A stretch of DNA of 64,000 nucleotides from Cladorhizidae sp. MBARI D1340-BT2 (taxonomy: Eukaryota; Porifera; Demospongiae; Poecilosclerida; Cladorhizidae), in assembly GCA_028752905.1 (NCBI GenBank), contig JAQNBH010000008.1, forward strand, positions 4,144,025-4,208,024. The letters are read 5' to 3'. The notes under the pieces were generated by a model. It was not told the DNA's origin and searched no databases. It saw only the letters and a program-made list of their open reading frames with translations. Made by a program: the position numbers and the translations under genes. This document shows positions 52,097-64,000 of this stretch, one piece after another (position 1 is the stretch's first letter; every line of letters starts with the position of its first letter).

Positions 52097-55000
52097 TGTA
52101 GTGTATAATGCACACAGTGCAGGCACTAATGAGGGGCATCATATGTAGTGTATAATGCACACAGTGCAGGCACTAATGAGAGGCATCATATGTAGTGTAT
52201 AATGCACACAGTGCAGGCACTAATGAGAGGCATCATATGTAGTGTATAATGCACACAGTGCAGGCACTAATGAGAGGCATCATATGTAGTGTATAATGCA
52301 CACAGTGCAGGCACTAATGAGAGGCATCATATGTAGTGTATAATGCACACAGTGCAGCCACTAATGAGAGGCATCATATGTAGTGTATAATGCACACAGT
52401 GCAGGCACTAATGAGAGGCATCATATGTAGTGTATAATGCACACAGTGCAGGCACTAATGAGAGGCTTCATATGTAGTGTATAATGCACACAGTGCAGGC
52501 ACTAATGAGAGGCATCATATGCAGTGTATAATGCACACAGTGCAGGCACTAATGAGAGGCATCATATGTAGTGTATAATACACACAGTGCAGGCACTAAT
52601 GAGGGGCATCATATGTAGTGTATAATGCACACAGTGCAGGCACTAATGAGAGGCATCATATGTAGTGTATAATGCACACAGTGCAGCCACTAATGAGAGG
52701 CATCATATGCAGTGTATAATGCACACAGTGCAGGCACTAATGAGAGGCATCATATGTAGTGTATAATACACACAGTGCAGGCACTAATGAGGGGCATCAT
52801 ATGTAGTGTATAATGCACACAGTGCAGGCACTAATGAGAGGCATCATATGTAGTGTATAATGCACACAGTGCAGCCACTAATGAGAGGCATCATATGTAG
52901 TGTATAATGCACACAGTGCAGGCACTAATGAGAGGCATCATATGTAGTGTATAATGCACACAGTGCAGGCACTAATGAGAGGCATCATATGTAGTGTATA
53001 ATGCACACAGTGCAGGCACTAATGAGAGGCATCATATGTAGTGTATAATGCACACAGTGCAGGCACTAATGAGAGGCATCATATGTAGTGTATAATGCAC
53101 ACAGTGCAGGCACTAATGAGAGGCATCATATGTAGTGTATAATGCACACAGTGCAGGCACTAATGAGAGGCTTCATATGTAGTGTATAATGCACACAGTG
53201 CAGGCACTAATGAGAGGCATCATATGTAGTGTATAATGCACACAGTGCAGGCACTAATGAGAGGCATCATATGTAGTGTATAATGCACACAGTGCAGCCA
53301 CTAATGAGAGGCTTCATATGTAGTGTATAATGCACACAGTGCAGGCACTAATGAGAGGCATCATATGTAGTGTATAATGCACACAGTGCAGGCACTAATG
53401 AGAGGCATCATATGTAGTGTATAATGCACACAGTGCAGCCACTAATGAGAGGCATCATATGTAGTGTATAATGCACACAGTGCAGGCACTAATGAGAGGC
53501 ATCATATGTAGTGTATAATGCACACAGTGCAGGCACTAATGAGAGGCATCATATGTAGTGTATAATGCACACAGTGCAGGCACTAATGAGAGGCATCATA
53601 TGTAGTGTATAATGCACACAGTGCAGGCACTAATGAGAGGCATCATATGTAGTGTATAATGCACACAGTGCAGGCACTAATGAGAGGCATCATATGTAGT
53701 GTATAATGCACACAGTGCAGGCACTAATGAGAGGCTTCATATGTAGTGTATAATGCACACAGTGCAGGCACTAATGAGGGGCATCATATGTAGTGTATAA
53801 TGCACACAGTGCAGCCACTAATGAGAGGCATCATATGTAGTGTATAATGCACACAGTGCAGCCACTAATGAGAGGCATCATATGCAGTGTATAATGCACA
53901 CAGTGCAGGCACTAATGAGAGGCATCATATGTAGTGTATAATACACACAGTGCAGGCACTAATGAGGGGCATCATATGTAGTGTATAATGCACACAGTGC
54001 AGGCACTAATGAGAGGCATCATATGTAGTGTATAATGCACACAGTGCAGCCACTAATGAGAGGCATCATATGTAGTGTATAATGCACACAGTGCAGGCAC
54101 TAATGAGAGGCATCATATGTAGTGTATAATGCACACAGTGCAGGCACTAATGAGAGGCATCATATGTAGTGTATAATGCACACAGTGCAGCCACTAATGA
54201 GAGGCATCATATGTAGTGTATAATGCACACAGTGCAGGCACTAATGAGAGGCATCATATGTAGTGTATAATGCACACAGTGCAGTCACTAATGAGAGGCA
54301 TCATATGTAGTGTATAATGCACACAGTGCAGCCACTAATGAGAGGCATCATATGTAGTGTATAATACACACAGTGCAGGCACTAATGAGAGGCATCATAT
54401 GTAGTGTATAATGCACACAGTGCAGCCACTAATGAGAGGCATCATATGTAGTGTATAATGCACACAGTGCAGCCACTAATGAGAGGCATCATATGTAGTG
54501 TATAATGCACACAGTGCAGGCACTAATGAGAGGCATCATATGTAGTGTATAATGCACACAGTGCAGGTGCTAATGAGAGGCATCATATGTAGTGTATAAT
54601 GCACACAGTGCAGGCACTAATGAGAGGCATCATATGTAGTGTATAATGCACACAGTGCAGCCACTAATGAGAGGCATCATATGTAGTGTATAATGCACAC
54701 AGTGCAGGCACTAATGAGAGGCATCATATGTAGTGTATAATACACACAGTGCAGGCACTAATGAGAGGCATCATATGTAGTGTATAATGCACACAGTGCA
54801 GGCACTAATGAGAGGCATCATATGTAGTGTATAATGCACACAGTGCAGGCACTAATGAGAGGCATCATATGTAGTGTATAATGCACACAGTGCAGGCACT
54901 AATGAGAGGCATCATATGTAGTGTATAATGCACACAGTGCAGGCACTAATGAGAGGCATCATATGTAGTGTATAATGCACACAGTGCAGGCACTAATGAG

Positions 55001-55515
55001 AGGCATCATATGTAGTGTATAATGCACACAGTGCAGGCACTAATGAGAGGCATCATATGTAGTGTATAATACACACAGTGCAGGCACTAATGAGAGGCAT
55101 CATATGTAGTGTATAATGCACACAGTGCAGCCACTAATGAGAGGCATCATATGTAGTGTATAATGCACACAGTGCAGGCACTAATGAGAGGCATCATATG
55201 TAGTGTATAATGCACACAGTGCAGGCACTAATGAGAGGCATCATATGTAGTGTATAATGCACACAGTGCAGGCACTAATGAGAGGCATCATATGTAGTGT
55301 ATAATGCACACAGTGCAGCCACTAATGAGAGGCTTCATATGTAGTGTATAATGCACACAGTGCAGGCACTAATGAGAGGCATCATATGTAGTGTATAATG
55401 CACACAGTGCAGGCACTAATGAGAGGCATCATATGTAGTGTATAATGCACACAGTGCAGCCACTAATGAGAGGCTTCATATGTAGTGTATAATGCACACA
55501 GTGCAGGCACTAATG
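52097..55515 (+). repeat. 47-bp minisatellite, unit 14 (72.7 copies)
   Basis: 3419 bp, one copy fewer than unit 9. Carries the same TATGCAGTG, GGCTTCATA and GGTGCTAATG marks. Confidence 0.95.
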
Positions 55516-55518
55516 CGT

Positions 55519-55743
55519 GGGATACTAAACATGGTTGGTGTGAGGGATACTAAACATGGTTGGTGTGAGGGATACTAAACATGGTTGGTGTGAGGGATAC
55601 TAAACATGGTTGGTGTGAGGGATACTAAACATGGTTGGTGTGTGGGATACTAAACATGGTTGGTGTGAGGGATACTAAACATGGTTGGTGTGTGGGATAC
55701 TAAACATGGTTGGTGTGAGGGATACTAAACATGGTTGGTGTGA
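55519..55743 (+). repeat. 25-bp minisatellite, unit 14 (9 copies)
   Basis: 225 bp, unit-9 order. Confidence 0.95.
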
Positions 55744-56665
55744 CTAGCTGTTGCTTAGCAGTGTAGACATCCACACTGGTGGACTAGCTGTTGCTTAGCA
55801 GTGTAGACATCCACACTGGTGGACTTGGCCACAACGATGATGCTTCTGGTGAGTCTAGAGATGACTAGGTCTAGTGCTACATGTGTGTCTAGAGATGACT
55901 ATGTATATTGGGAAGTGTGGTAGCACTCTCTATATTGGGAAGTGTGGTAGTGTCAGAGAAAGCCCTGACAGCGGAAGATGTTAGAGGGGAAACACCGTCA
56001 GAGGGAGGTTGACACTACACACCCACAAGTGGCAGTAGACACCCACCAACTCAGAACCAAAACCACAACTATGGATCATCCCACTTGGACAGCAGAGACC
56101 CCTGATTGGTTGGAAAAAGGAACTCCTGATTGGTCAGATCAGTCTCTGAGGAGAATGATCCTAGGCACAACACAAGATAAACCAGCTGCCTATAAAAGAA
56201 CAAGAGACTTCGAGAGAGGAGGAGAAGGAGTAATCAACAAGCTGGAAGAAAGAAGGAAAGCCCCTCAACAAACTAACTCCTCAATGAACTGAAGAGAGAC
56301 TCAGAACTGAGCTGACTTGGCTCTGTGTAATATATAATTTGGTAGAAAACAATAGGAGTAATGATGTATTGATAGACGTGGTCGTGTACATCATTTTGTT
56401 ATTGTTGATTATAATCAACTTACCTTATACAGAAAAGGAGGGCAGAGGTCTAGAGAGAGAGAGAGAAGACTGTTTGATTATATACTTGGTCTAGATAAGG
56501 CTATTGTGAGAGAGAAGCAATAGTAAGGTCTGGGCGTCAAAGAAAGCGAACCTGGAAAGAGAAGTTGTGCTGAGACTTCTTCTGAAGATTTATATTGTTA
56601 GGAAGTAATATTCCGGCAATTGCCGTATAGGTTTGGACCGAAAACGCCCACTTCACGAAAACCAC

Positions 56666-56714
<49 letters not shown>

Positions 56715-56842
56715 TTTTTTTTTTTTACTTCACAGTATCATATTATGGTGAGACATGAATAGAAGTACACTGAAGGACAACTAGCCTACCTATGTGACTA
56801 GTAGCAATGGATAAAAATTATTAAATTAATATAAATAATTTA
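55744..56842 (+). repeat. Unit 15 core block, ATG-gain variant
   Basis: 104-codon frame at 55978-56292. TATAAAAG at 56191-56198. Poly(T) 56668-56726 (59 nt) with one A at 56713 that unit 10 lacks. Confidence 0.93.
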
Positions 56843-59800
56843 TGTAGTGTATAATGCACACAGTGCAGGCACTAATGAGGGGCATCATATGTAGTGTATA
56901 ATGCACACAGTGCAGGCACTAATGAGAGGCATCATATGTAGTGTATAATGCACACAGTGCAGCCACTAATGAGAGGCATCATATGCAGTGTATAATGCAC
57001 ACAGTGCAGGCACTAATGAGAGGCATCATATGTAGTGTATAATACACACAGTGCAGGCACTAATGAGGGGCATCATATGTAGTGTATAATGCACACAGTG
57101 CAGGCACTAATGAGAGGCATCATATGTAGTGTATAATGCACACAGTGCAGCCACTAATGAGAGGCATCATATGTAGTGTATAATGCACACAGTGCAGGCA
57201 CTAATGAGAGGCATCATATGTAGTGTATAATGCACACAGTGCAGGCACTAATGAGAGGCATCATATGTAGTGTATAATGCACACAGTGCAGGCACTAATG
57301 AGAGGCATCATATGTAGTGTATAATGCACACAGTGCAGGCACTAATGAGAGGCATCATATGTAGTGTATAATGCACACAGTGCAGGCACTAATGAGAGGC
57401 ATCATATGTAGTGTATAATGCACACAGTGCAGGCACTAATGAGAGGCTTCATATGTAGTGTATAATGCACACAGTGCAGGCACTAATGAGAGGCATCATA
57501 TGTAGTGTATAATGCACACAGTGCAGGCACTAATGAGAGGCATCATATGTAGTGTATAATGCACACAGTGCAGCCACTAATGAGAGGCTTCATATGTAGT
57601 GTATAATGCACACAGTGCAGGCACTAATGAGAGGCATCATATGTAGTGTATAATGCACACAGTGCAGGCACTAATGAGAGGCATCATATGTAGTGTATAA
57701 TGCACACAGTGCAGCCACTAATGAGAGGCATCATATGTAGTGTATAATGCACACAGTGCAGGCACTAATGAGAGGCATCATATGTAGTGTATAATGCACA
57801 CAGTGCAGGCACTAATGAGAGGCATCATATGTAGTGTATAATGCACACAGTGCAGGCACTAATGAGAGGCATCATATGTAGTGTATAATGCACACAGTGC
57901 AGGCACTAATGAGAGGCATCATATGTAGTGTATAATGCACACAGTGCAGGCACTAATGAGAGGCATCATATGTAGTGTATAATGCACACAGTGCAGCCAC
58001 TAATGAGAGGCATCATATGTAGTGTATAATGCACACAGTGCAGGCACTAATGAGGGGCATCATATGTAGTGTATAATGCACACAGTGCAGCCACTAATGA
58101 GAGGCATCATATGTAGTGTATAATGCACACAGTGCAGCCACTAATGAGAGGCATCATATGCAGTGTATAATGCACACAGTGCAGGCACTAATGAGAGGCA
58201 TCATATGTAGTGTATAATACACACAGTGCAGGCACTAATGAGGGGCATCATATGTAGTGTATAATGCACACAGTGCAGGCACTAATGAGAGGCATCATAT
58301 GTAGTGTATAATGCACACAGTGCAGCCACTAATGAGAGGCATCATATGTAGTGTATAATGCACACAGTGCAGGTACTAATGAGGGGCATCATATGTAGTG
58401 TATAATGCACACAGTGCAGCCACTAATGAGAGGCATCATATGTAGTGTATAATGCACACAGTGCAGCCACTAATGAGAGGCATCATATGTAGTGTATAAT
58501 GCACACAGTGCAGGCACTAATGAGAGGCATCATATGTAGTGTATAATGCACACAGTGCAGGTGCTAATGAGAGGCATCATATGTAGTGTATAATGCACAC
58601 AGTGCAGGCACTAATGAGAGGCATCATATGTAGTGTATAATGCACACAGTGCAGCCACTAATGAGAGGCATCATATGTAGTGTATAATGCACACAGTGCA
58701 GGCACTAATGAGAGGCATCATATGTAGTGTATAATACACACAGTGCAGGCACTAATGAGAGGCATCATATGTAGTGTATAATGCACACAGTGCAGGCACT
58801 AATGAGAGGCATCATATGTAGTGTATAATGCACACAGTGCAGGCACTAATGAGAGGCATCATATGTAGTGTATAATGCACACAGTGCAGGCACTAATGAG
58901 AGGCATCATATGTAGTGTATAATGCACACAGTGCAGGCACTAATGAGAGGCATCATATGTAGTGTATAATGCACACAGTGCAGGCACTAATGAGAGGCAT
59001 CATATGTAGTGTATAATGCACACAGTGCAGGCACTAATGAGAGGCATCATATGTAGTGTATAATACACACAGTGCAGGCACTAATGAGAGGCATCATATG
59101 TAGTGTATAATGCACACAGTGCAGCCACTAATGAGAGGCATCATATGTAGTGTATAATGCACACAGTGCAGGCACTAATGAGAGGCATCATATGTAGTGT
59201 ATAATGCACACAGTGCAGGCACTAATGAGAGGCATCATATGTAGTGTATAATGCACACAGTGCAGGCACTAATGAGAGGCATCATATGTAGTGTATAATG
59301 CACACAGTGCAGCCACTAATGAGAGGCTTCATATGTAGTGTATAATGCACACAGTGCAGGCACTAATGAGAGGCATCATATGTAGTGTATAATGCACACA
59401 GTGCAGGCACTAATGAGAGGCATCATATGTAGTGTATAATGCACACAGTGCAGCCACTAATGAGAGGCATCATATGTAGTGTATAATGCACACAGTGCAG
59501 GCACTAATGAGAGGCATCATATGTAGTGTATAATGCACACAGTGCAGGCACTAATGAGAGGCATCATATGTAGTGTATAATGCACACAGTGCAGGCACTA
59601 ATGAGAGGCATCATATGTAGTGTATAATGCACACAGTGCAGGCACTAATGAGAGGCATCATATGTAGTGTATAATGCACACAGTGCAGGCACTAATGAGA
59701 GGCATCATATGTAGTGTATAATGCACACAGTGCAGGCACTAATGAGAGGCATCATATGTAGTGTATAATGCACACAGTGCAGGCACTAATGAGAGGCATC

Positions 59801-61436
59801 ATATGTAGTGTATAATGCACACAGTGCAGGCACTAATGAGAGGCATCATATGTAGTGTATAATGCACACAGTGCAGGCACTAATGAGAGGCATCATATGT
59901 AGTGTATAATGCACACAGTGCAGCCACTAATGAGAGGCTTCATATGTAGTGTATAATGCACACAGTGCAGGCACTAATGAGGGGCATCATATGTAGTGTA
60001 TAATGCACACAGTGCAGCCACTAATGAGAGGCATCATATGTAGTGTATAATGCACACAGTGCAGCCACTAATGAGAGGCATCATATGCAGTGTATAATGC
60101 ACACAGTGCAGGCACTAATGAGAGGCATCATATGTAGTGTATAATACACACAGTGCAGGCACTAATGAGGGGCATCATATGTAGTGTATAATGCACACAG
60201 TGCAGGCACTAATGAGAGGCATCATATGTAGTGTATAATGCACACAGTGCAGCCACTAATGAGAGGCATCATATGTAGTGTATAATGCACACAGTGCAGG
60301 TACTAATGAGGGGCATCATATGTAGTGTATAATGCACACAGTGCAGCCACTAATGAGAGGCATCATATGTAGTGTATAATGCACACAGTGCAGCCACTAA
60401 TGAGAGGCATCATATGTAGTGTATAATGCACACAGTGCAGGCACTAATGAGAGGCATCATATGTAGTGTATAATGCACACAGTGCAGGTGCTAATGAGAG
60501 GCATCATATGTAGTGTATAATGCACACAGTGCAGGCACTAATGAGAGGCATCATATGTAGTGTATAATGCACACAGTGCAGCCACTAATGAGAGGCATCA
60601 TATGTAGTGTATAATGCACACAGTGCAGGCACTAATGAGAGGCATCATATGTAGTGTATAATACACACAGTGCAGGCACTAATGAGAGGCATCATATGTA
60701 GTGTATAATGCACACAGTGCAGGCACTAATGAGAGGCATCATATGTAGTGTATAATGCACACAGTGCAGGCACTAATGAGAGGCATCATATGTAGTGTAT
60801 AATGCACACAGTGCAGGCACTAATGAGAGGCATCATATGTAGTGTATAATGCACACAGTGCAGGCACTAATGAGAGGCATCATATGTAGTGTATAATGCA
60901 CACAGTGCAGGCACTAATGAGAGGCATCATATGTAGTGTATAATGCACACAGTGCAGGCACTAATGAGAGGCATCATATGTAGTGTATAATACACACAGT
61001 GCAGGCACTAATGAGAGGCATCATATGTAGTGTATAATGCACACAGTGCAGCCACTAATGAGAGGCATCATATGTAGTGTATAATGCACACAGTGCAGGC
61101 ACTAATGAGAGGCATCATATGTAGTGTATAATGCACACAGTGCAGGCACTAATGAGAGGCATCATATGTAGTGTATAATGCACACAGTGCAGGCACTAAT
61201 GAGAGGCATCATATGTAGTGTATAATGCACACAGTGCAGCCACTAATGAGAGGCTTCATATGTAGTGTATAATGCACACAGTGCAGGCACTAATGAGAGG
61301 CATCATATGTAGTGTATAATGCACACAGTGCAGGCACTAATGAGAGGCATCATATGTAGTGTATAATGCACACAGTGCAGCCACTAATGAGAGGCTTCAT
61401 ATGTAGTGTATAATGCACACAGTGCAGGCACTAATG
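56843..61436 (+). repeat. 47-bp minisatellite, unit 15 (97.7 copies)
   Basis: 4594 bp, as unit 10. The 41-copy internal duplication is present (GGTACTAATG at 58373 and 60300). Confidence 0.95.
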
Positions 61437-61439
61437 CGT

Positions 61440-61664
61440 GGGATACTAAACATGGTTGGTGTGAGGGATACTAAACATGGTTGGTGTGAGGGATACTAAA
61501 CATGGTTGGTGTGAGGGATACTAAACATGGTTGGTGTGAGGGATACTAAACATGGTTGGTGTGTGGGATACTAAACATGGTTGGTGTGAGGGATACTAAA
61601 CATGGTTGGTGTGTGGGATACTAAACATGGTTGGTGTGAGGGATACTAAACATGGTTGGTGTGA
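61440..61664 (+). repeat. 25-bp minisatellite, unit 15 (9 copies)
   Basis: 225 bp, unit-9 order. Confidence 0.95.
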
Positions 61665-62389
61665 CTAGCTGTTGCTTAGCAGTGTAGACATCCACACTGG
61701 TGGACTAGCTGTTGCTTAGCAGTGTAGACATCCACACTGGTGGACTTGGCCACAACGATGATGCTTCTGGTGAGTCTAGAGATGACTAGGTCTAGTGCTA
61801 CATGTGTGTCTAGAGATGACTATGTATATTGGGAAGTGTGGTAGCACTCTCTATATTGGGAAGTGTGGTAGTGTCAGAGAAAGCCCTGACAGCGGAAGAT
61901 GTTAGAGGGGAAACACCGTCAGAGGGAGGTTGACACTACACACCCACAAGTGGCAGTAGACACCCACCAACTCAGAACCAAAACCACAACTATGGATCAT
62001 CCCACTTGGACAGCAGAGACCCCTGATTGGTTGGAAAAAGGAACTCCTGATTGGTCAGATCAGTCTCTGAGGAGAATGATCCTAGGCACAACACAAGATA
62101 AACCAGCTGCCTATAAAAGAACAAGAGACTTCGAGAGAGGAGGAGAAGGAGTAATCAACAAGCTGGAAGAAAGAAGGAAAGCCCCTCAACAAACTAACTC
62201 CTCAATGAACTGAAGAGAGACTCAGAACTGAGCTGACTTGGCTCTGTGTAATATATAATTTGGTAGAAAACAATAGGAGTAATGATGTATTGATAGACGT
62301 GGTCGTGTACATCATTTTGTTATTGTTGATTATAATCAACTTACCTTATACAGAAAAGGAGGGCAGAGGTCTAGAGAGAGAGAGAGAAG
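61665..62389 (+). repeat. Unit 16 core block, ATG-gain variant, cut by gap
   Basis: 104-codon frame at 61899-62213, TATAAAAG at 62112-62119. The core stops in the GA-rich stretch just before the assembly gap, so poly(T) and the following arrays are missing. Confidence 0.93.
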
Positions 62390-62489
62390 NNNNNNNNNNN
62401 NNNNNNNNNNNNNNNNNNNNNNNNNNNNNNNNNNNNNNNNNNNNNNNNNNNNNNNNNNNNNNNNNNNNNNNNNNNNNNNNNNNNNNNNN
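62390..62489. other. Assembly gap (100 N)
   Basis: Exactly 100 N, a customary placeholder for a join of unknown size. Repeat orientation flips across it. Frames that read through the N run on either strand are artefacts. Confidence 0.98.
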
Positions 62490-62705
62490 TCTCTGACACT
62501 ACCACACTTCCCAATATAGAGAGTGCTACCACACTTCCCAATATACATAGTCATCTCTAGACACACATGTAGCACTAGACCTAGTCATCTCTAGACTCAC
62601 CAGAAGCATCATCGTTGTGGCCAAGTCCACCAGTGTGGATGTCTACACTGCTAAGCAACAGCTAGTCCACCAGTGTGGATGTCTACACTGCTAAGCAACA
62701 GCTAG
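62490..62705 (-). repeat. Inverted partial core and 2x40-bp repeat
   Basis: Reverse complement of the core from the TGTCAG hairpin region back to the start of the core (62490-62625), then the two 40-bp repeats (62626-62705). The promoter and ORF part is missing at the gap. Confidence 0.95.
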
Positions 62706-63055
62706 TCACACCAACCATGTTTAGTATCCCTCACACCAACCATGTTTAGTATCCCACACACCAACCATGTTTAGTATCCCTCACACCAACCATGTTTAGT
62801 ATCCCTCACACCAACCATGTTTAGTATCCCACACACCAACCATGTTTAGTATCCCTCACACCAACCATGTTTAGTATCCCACACACCAACCATGTTTAGT
62901 ATCCCACACACCAACCATGTTTAGTATCCCACACACCAACCATGTTTAGTATCCCTCACACCAACCATGTTTAGTATCCCACACACCAACCATGTTTAGT
63001 ATCCCTCACACCAACCATGTTTAGTATCCCTCACACCAACCATGTTTAGTATCCC
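62706..63055 (-). repeat. 25-bp minisatellite, inverted unit (14 copies)
   Basis: 350 bp. In unit orientation the final-base order is AATATTTATAATAA, unlike any array left of the gap. Confidence 0.94.
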
Positions 63056-63058
63056 ACG

Positions 63059-64000
63059 CATTAGTGCCTGCACTGTGTGCATTATACACTACATATGAAG
63101 CCTCTCATTAGTGCCTGCACTGTGTGCATTATACACTACATATGAATACTCTCATTGGTGCCTGCACTGTGTGCATTATACACTACATATGATGCCCCTC
63201 ATTAGTTCCTGCACTGTGTGCATTATACACTACATATGAATACTCTCATTAGTGCCTGCACTGTGTGCATTATACACTACATATGATGCCTCTCATTAGT
63301 GGCTGCACTGTGTGCATTATACACTACATATGATGCCTCTCATTAGTGCCTGCACTGTGTGCATTATACACTACATATGATGCCTCTCATTAGTGGCTGC
63401 ACTGTGTGCATTATACACTACATATGATGCCTCTCATTAGTGCCTGCACTGTGTGTATTATACACTACATATGATGCCTCTCATTAGTGCCTGCACTGTG
63501 TGCATTATACACTACATATGATGCCTCTCATTAGTGCCTGCACTGTGTGCATTATACACTACATATGATGCCTCTCATTAGTGCCTGCACTGTGTGCATT
63601 ATACACTACATATGATGCCTCTCATTAGTGCCTGCACTGTGTGTATTATACACTACATATGATGCCTCTCATTAGTGCCTGCACTGTGTGCATTATACAC
63701 TACATATGATGCCTCTCATTAGTGCCTGCACTGTGTGCATTATACACTACATATGATGCCTCTCATTAGTGACTGCACTGTGTGCATTATACACCACATA
63801 TGATGCCTCTCATTAGTGCCTGCACTGTGTGCATTATACACTACATATGATGCCTCTCATTAGTGCCTGCACTGTGTGTATTATACACTACATATGATGC
63901 CTCTCATTAGTGCCTGCACTGTGTGCATTATACACTACATATGGTGCCTCTCATTAGTGCCTGCACTGTGTGTATTATACACTACATATGATGCCTCTCA
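63059..64000 (-). repeat. 47-bp minisatellite, inverted unit (at least 20 copies, runs off window)
   Basis: 942 bp in view. It has variants not seen left of the gap, at 63151-63160 (GGTG in place of AGTG, plus strand) and near 63201-63210 (AGTTCC). Two GAATACTCTC copies (complement of GAGTATTC) lie at about 63144 and 63238. It is a unit of its own, not a mirror of unit 16's neighbours. Confidence 0.94.

Larger units (their letters stand above)
1..62389 (+). repeat. Macrosatellite, direct tandem array (units 0-16)
   Basis: Seventeen head-to-tail units (first and last partial) share one order of blocks: 2x40-bp repeat, core, poly(T), AT-rich spacer, 47-bp array, CGT linker, 25-bp array. Core-to-core spacings are 2390, 2273, 2273, 2273, 2496, 2398, 2270, 5939, 6929, 4801, 5920, 2272, 2226, 6929, 4754 and 5921 bp. 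After allowing for poly(T) length, every difference is a whole number of 47-bp and 25-bp copies. Cores look nearly identical, with a handful of linked substitutions. I know of no named satellite family with this structure. Confidence 0.97.
43222..62389 (+). repeat. Higher-order repeat, copy 2 (truncated by gap)
   Basis: Second copy of the five-unit block, containing cores 13-16. Against copy 1, the 47-bp array of unit 14 is one copy shorter than that of unit 9 (3419 versus 3466 bp). The poly(T) of unit 15 is one base longer than that of unit 10 and has one A. The long arrays of units 13 and 15 have exactly the lengths of units 8 and 10. The copy breaks off in the core of unit 16 at the assembly gap. 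Confidence 0.88.

Noticed and set aside
62260..62496. Forward ORF reading into the N gap
   Set aside because: It reaches its length only by translating unknown bases; the same sequence in other units has a stop soon after.
62336..62575. Reverse ORF reading through the N gap
   Set aside because: Spans the gap and joins two oppositely oriented core fragments; an artefact.

Overview
The whole window is one eukaryotic-type macrosatellite: a tandem array whose repeat unit is itself built from two nested minisatellites. I find no conventional protein gene, rRNA, tRNA, CRISPR array or intact transposon. The evidence for a eukaryote is nuclear-satellite architecture, poly(T) tracts of about 60 nt and a Pol II style CCAAT/TATA arrangement. 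The species cannot be told from this sequence.

Layout of one unit, left to right: (F) two perfect copies of a 40-bp repeat; (core) about 844 bp of single-copy sequence holding short duplications, hairpins, two inverted CCAAT boxes, a TATAAAAG box, a short ORF, an Sm-like site with a stem-loop, and palindromes; (T) a 57-67 nt poly(T) tract; a 116-bp AT-rich spacer; (D) a 47-bp minisatellite; a CGT linker; (E) a 25-bp minisatellite. Then the next unit starts. Sixteen core blocks (units 1-16) plus a partial leading one (unit 0) lie head-to-tail from 1 to 62389. A 100-N gap (62390-62489) follows, and after it the repeat continues in inverted orientation to 64000. By my count D fills about 38.7 kb (about 824 copies) and E about 6.9 kb (277 copies).

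Units differ mainly in D and E copy number. Eight D arrays are exactly 740 bp (15.7 copies) and one is one copy shorter. The other complete ones hold 73 to 114 copies. E holds 9, 17, 19, 22 or 26 copies (14 in the inverted unit). From about 21.1 kb a five-unit block (spacings 6929, 4801, 5920, 2272, 2226) repeats with a 22,148-bp period, giving a higher-order repeat. The second copy differs by one 47-bp copy and small poly(T) changes and is cut by the gap. Variant bases inside D and E act as barcodes and show that units 7, 11 and 12 are mosaics of other unit types, joined in register within the 47-bp array.

The most interesting functional possibility is that each unit carries its own promoter (CCAAT x2 + TATA) driving a non-coding transcript with an Sm-like site and stem-loop. 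This is inference. The ORF in the core overlaps that promoter and is probably not a real gene. All counts come from reading by eye and coordinate arithmetic; no alignment or database search was run.
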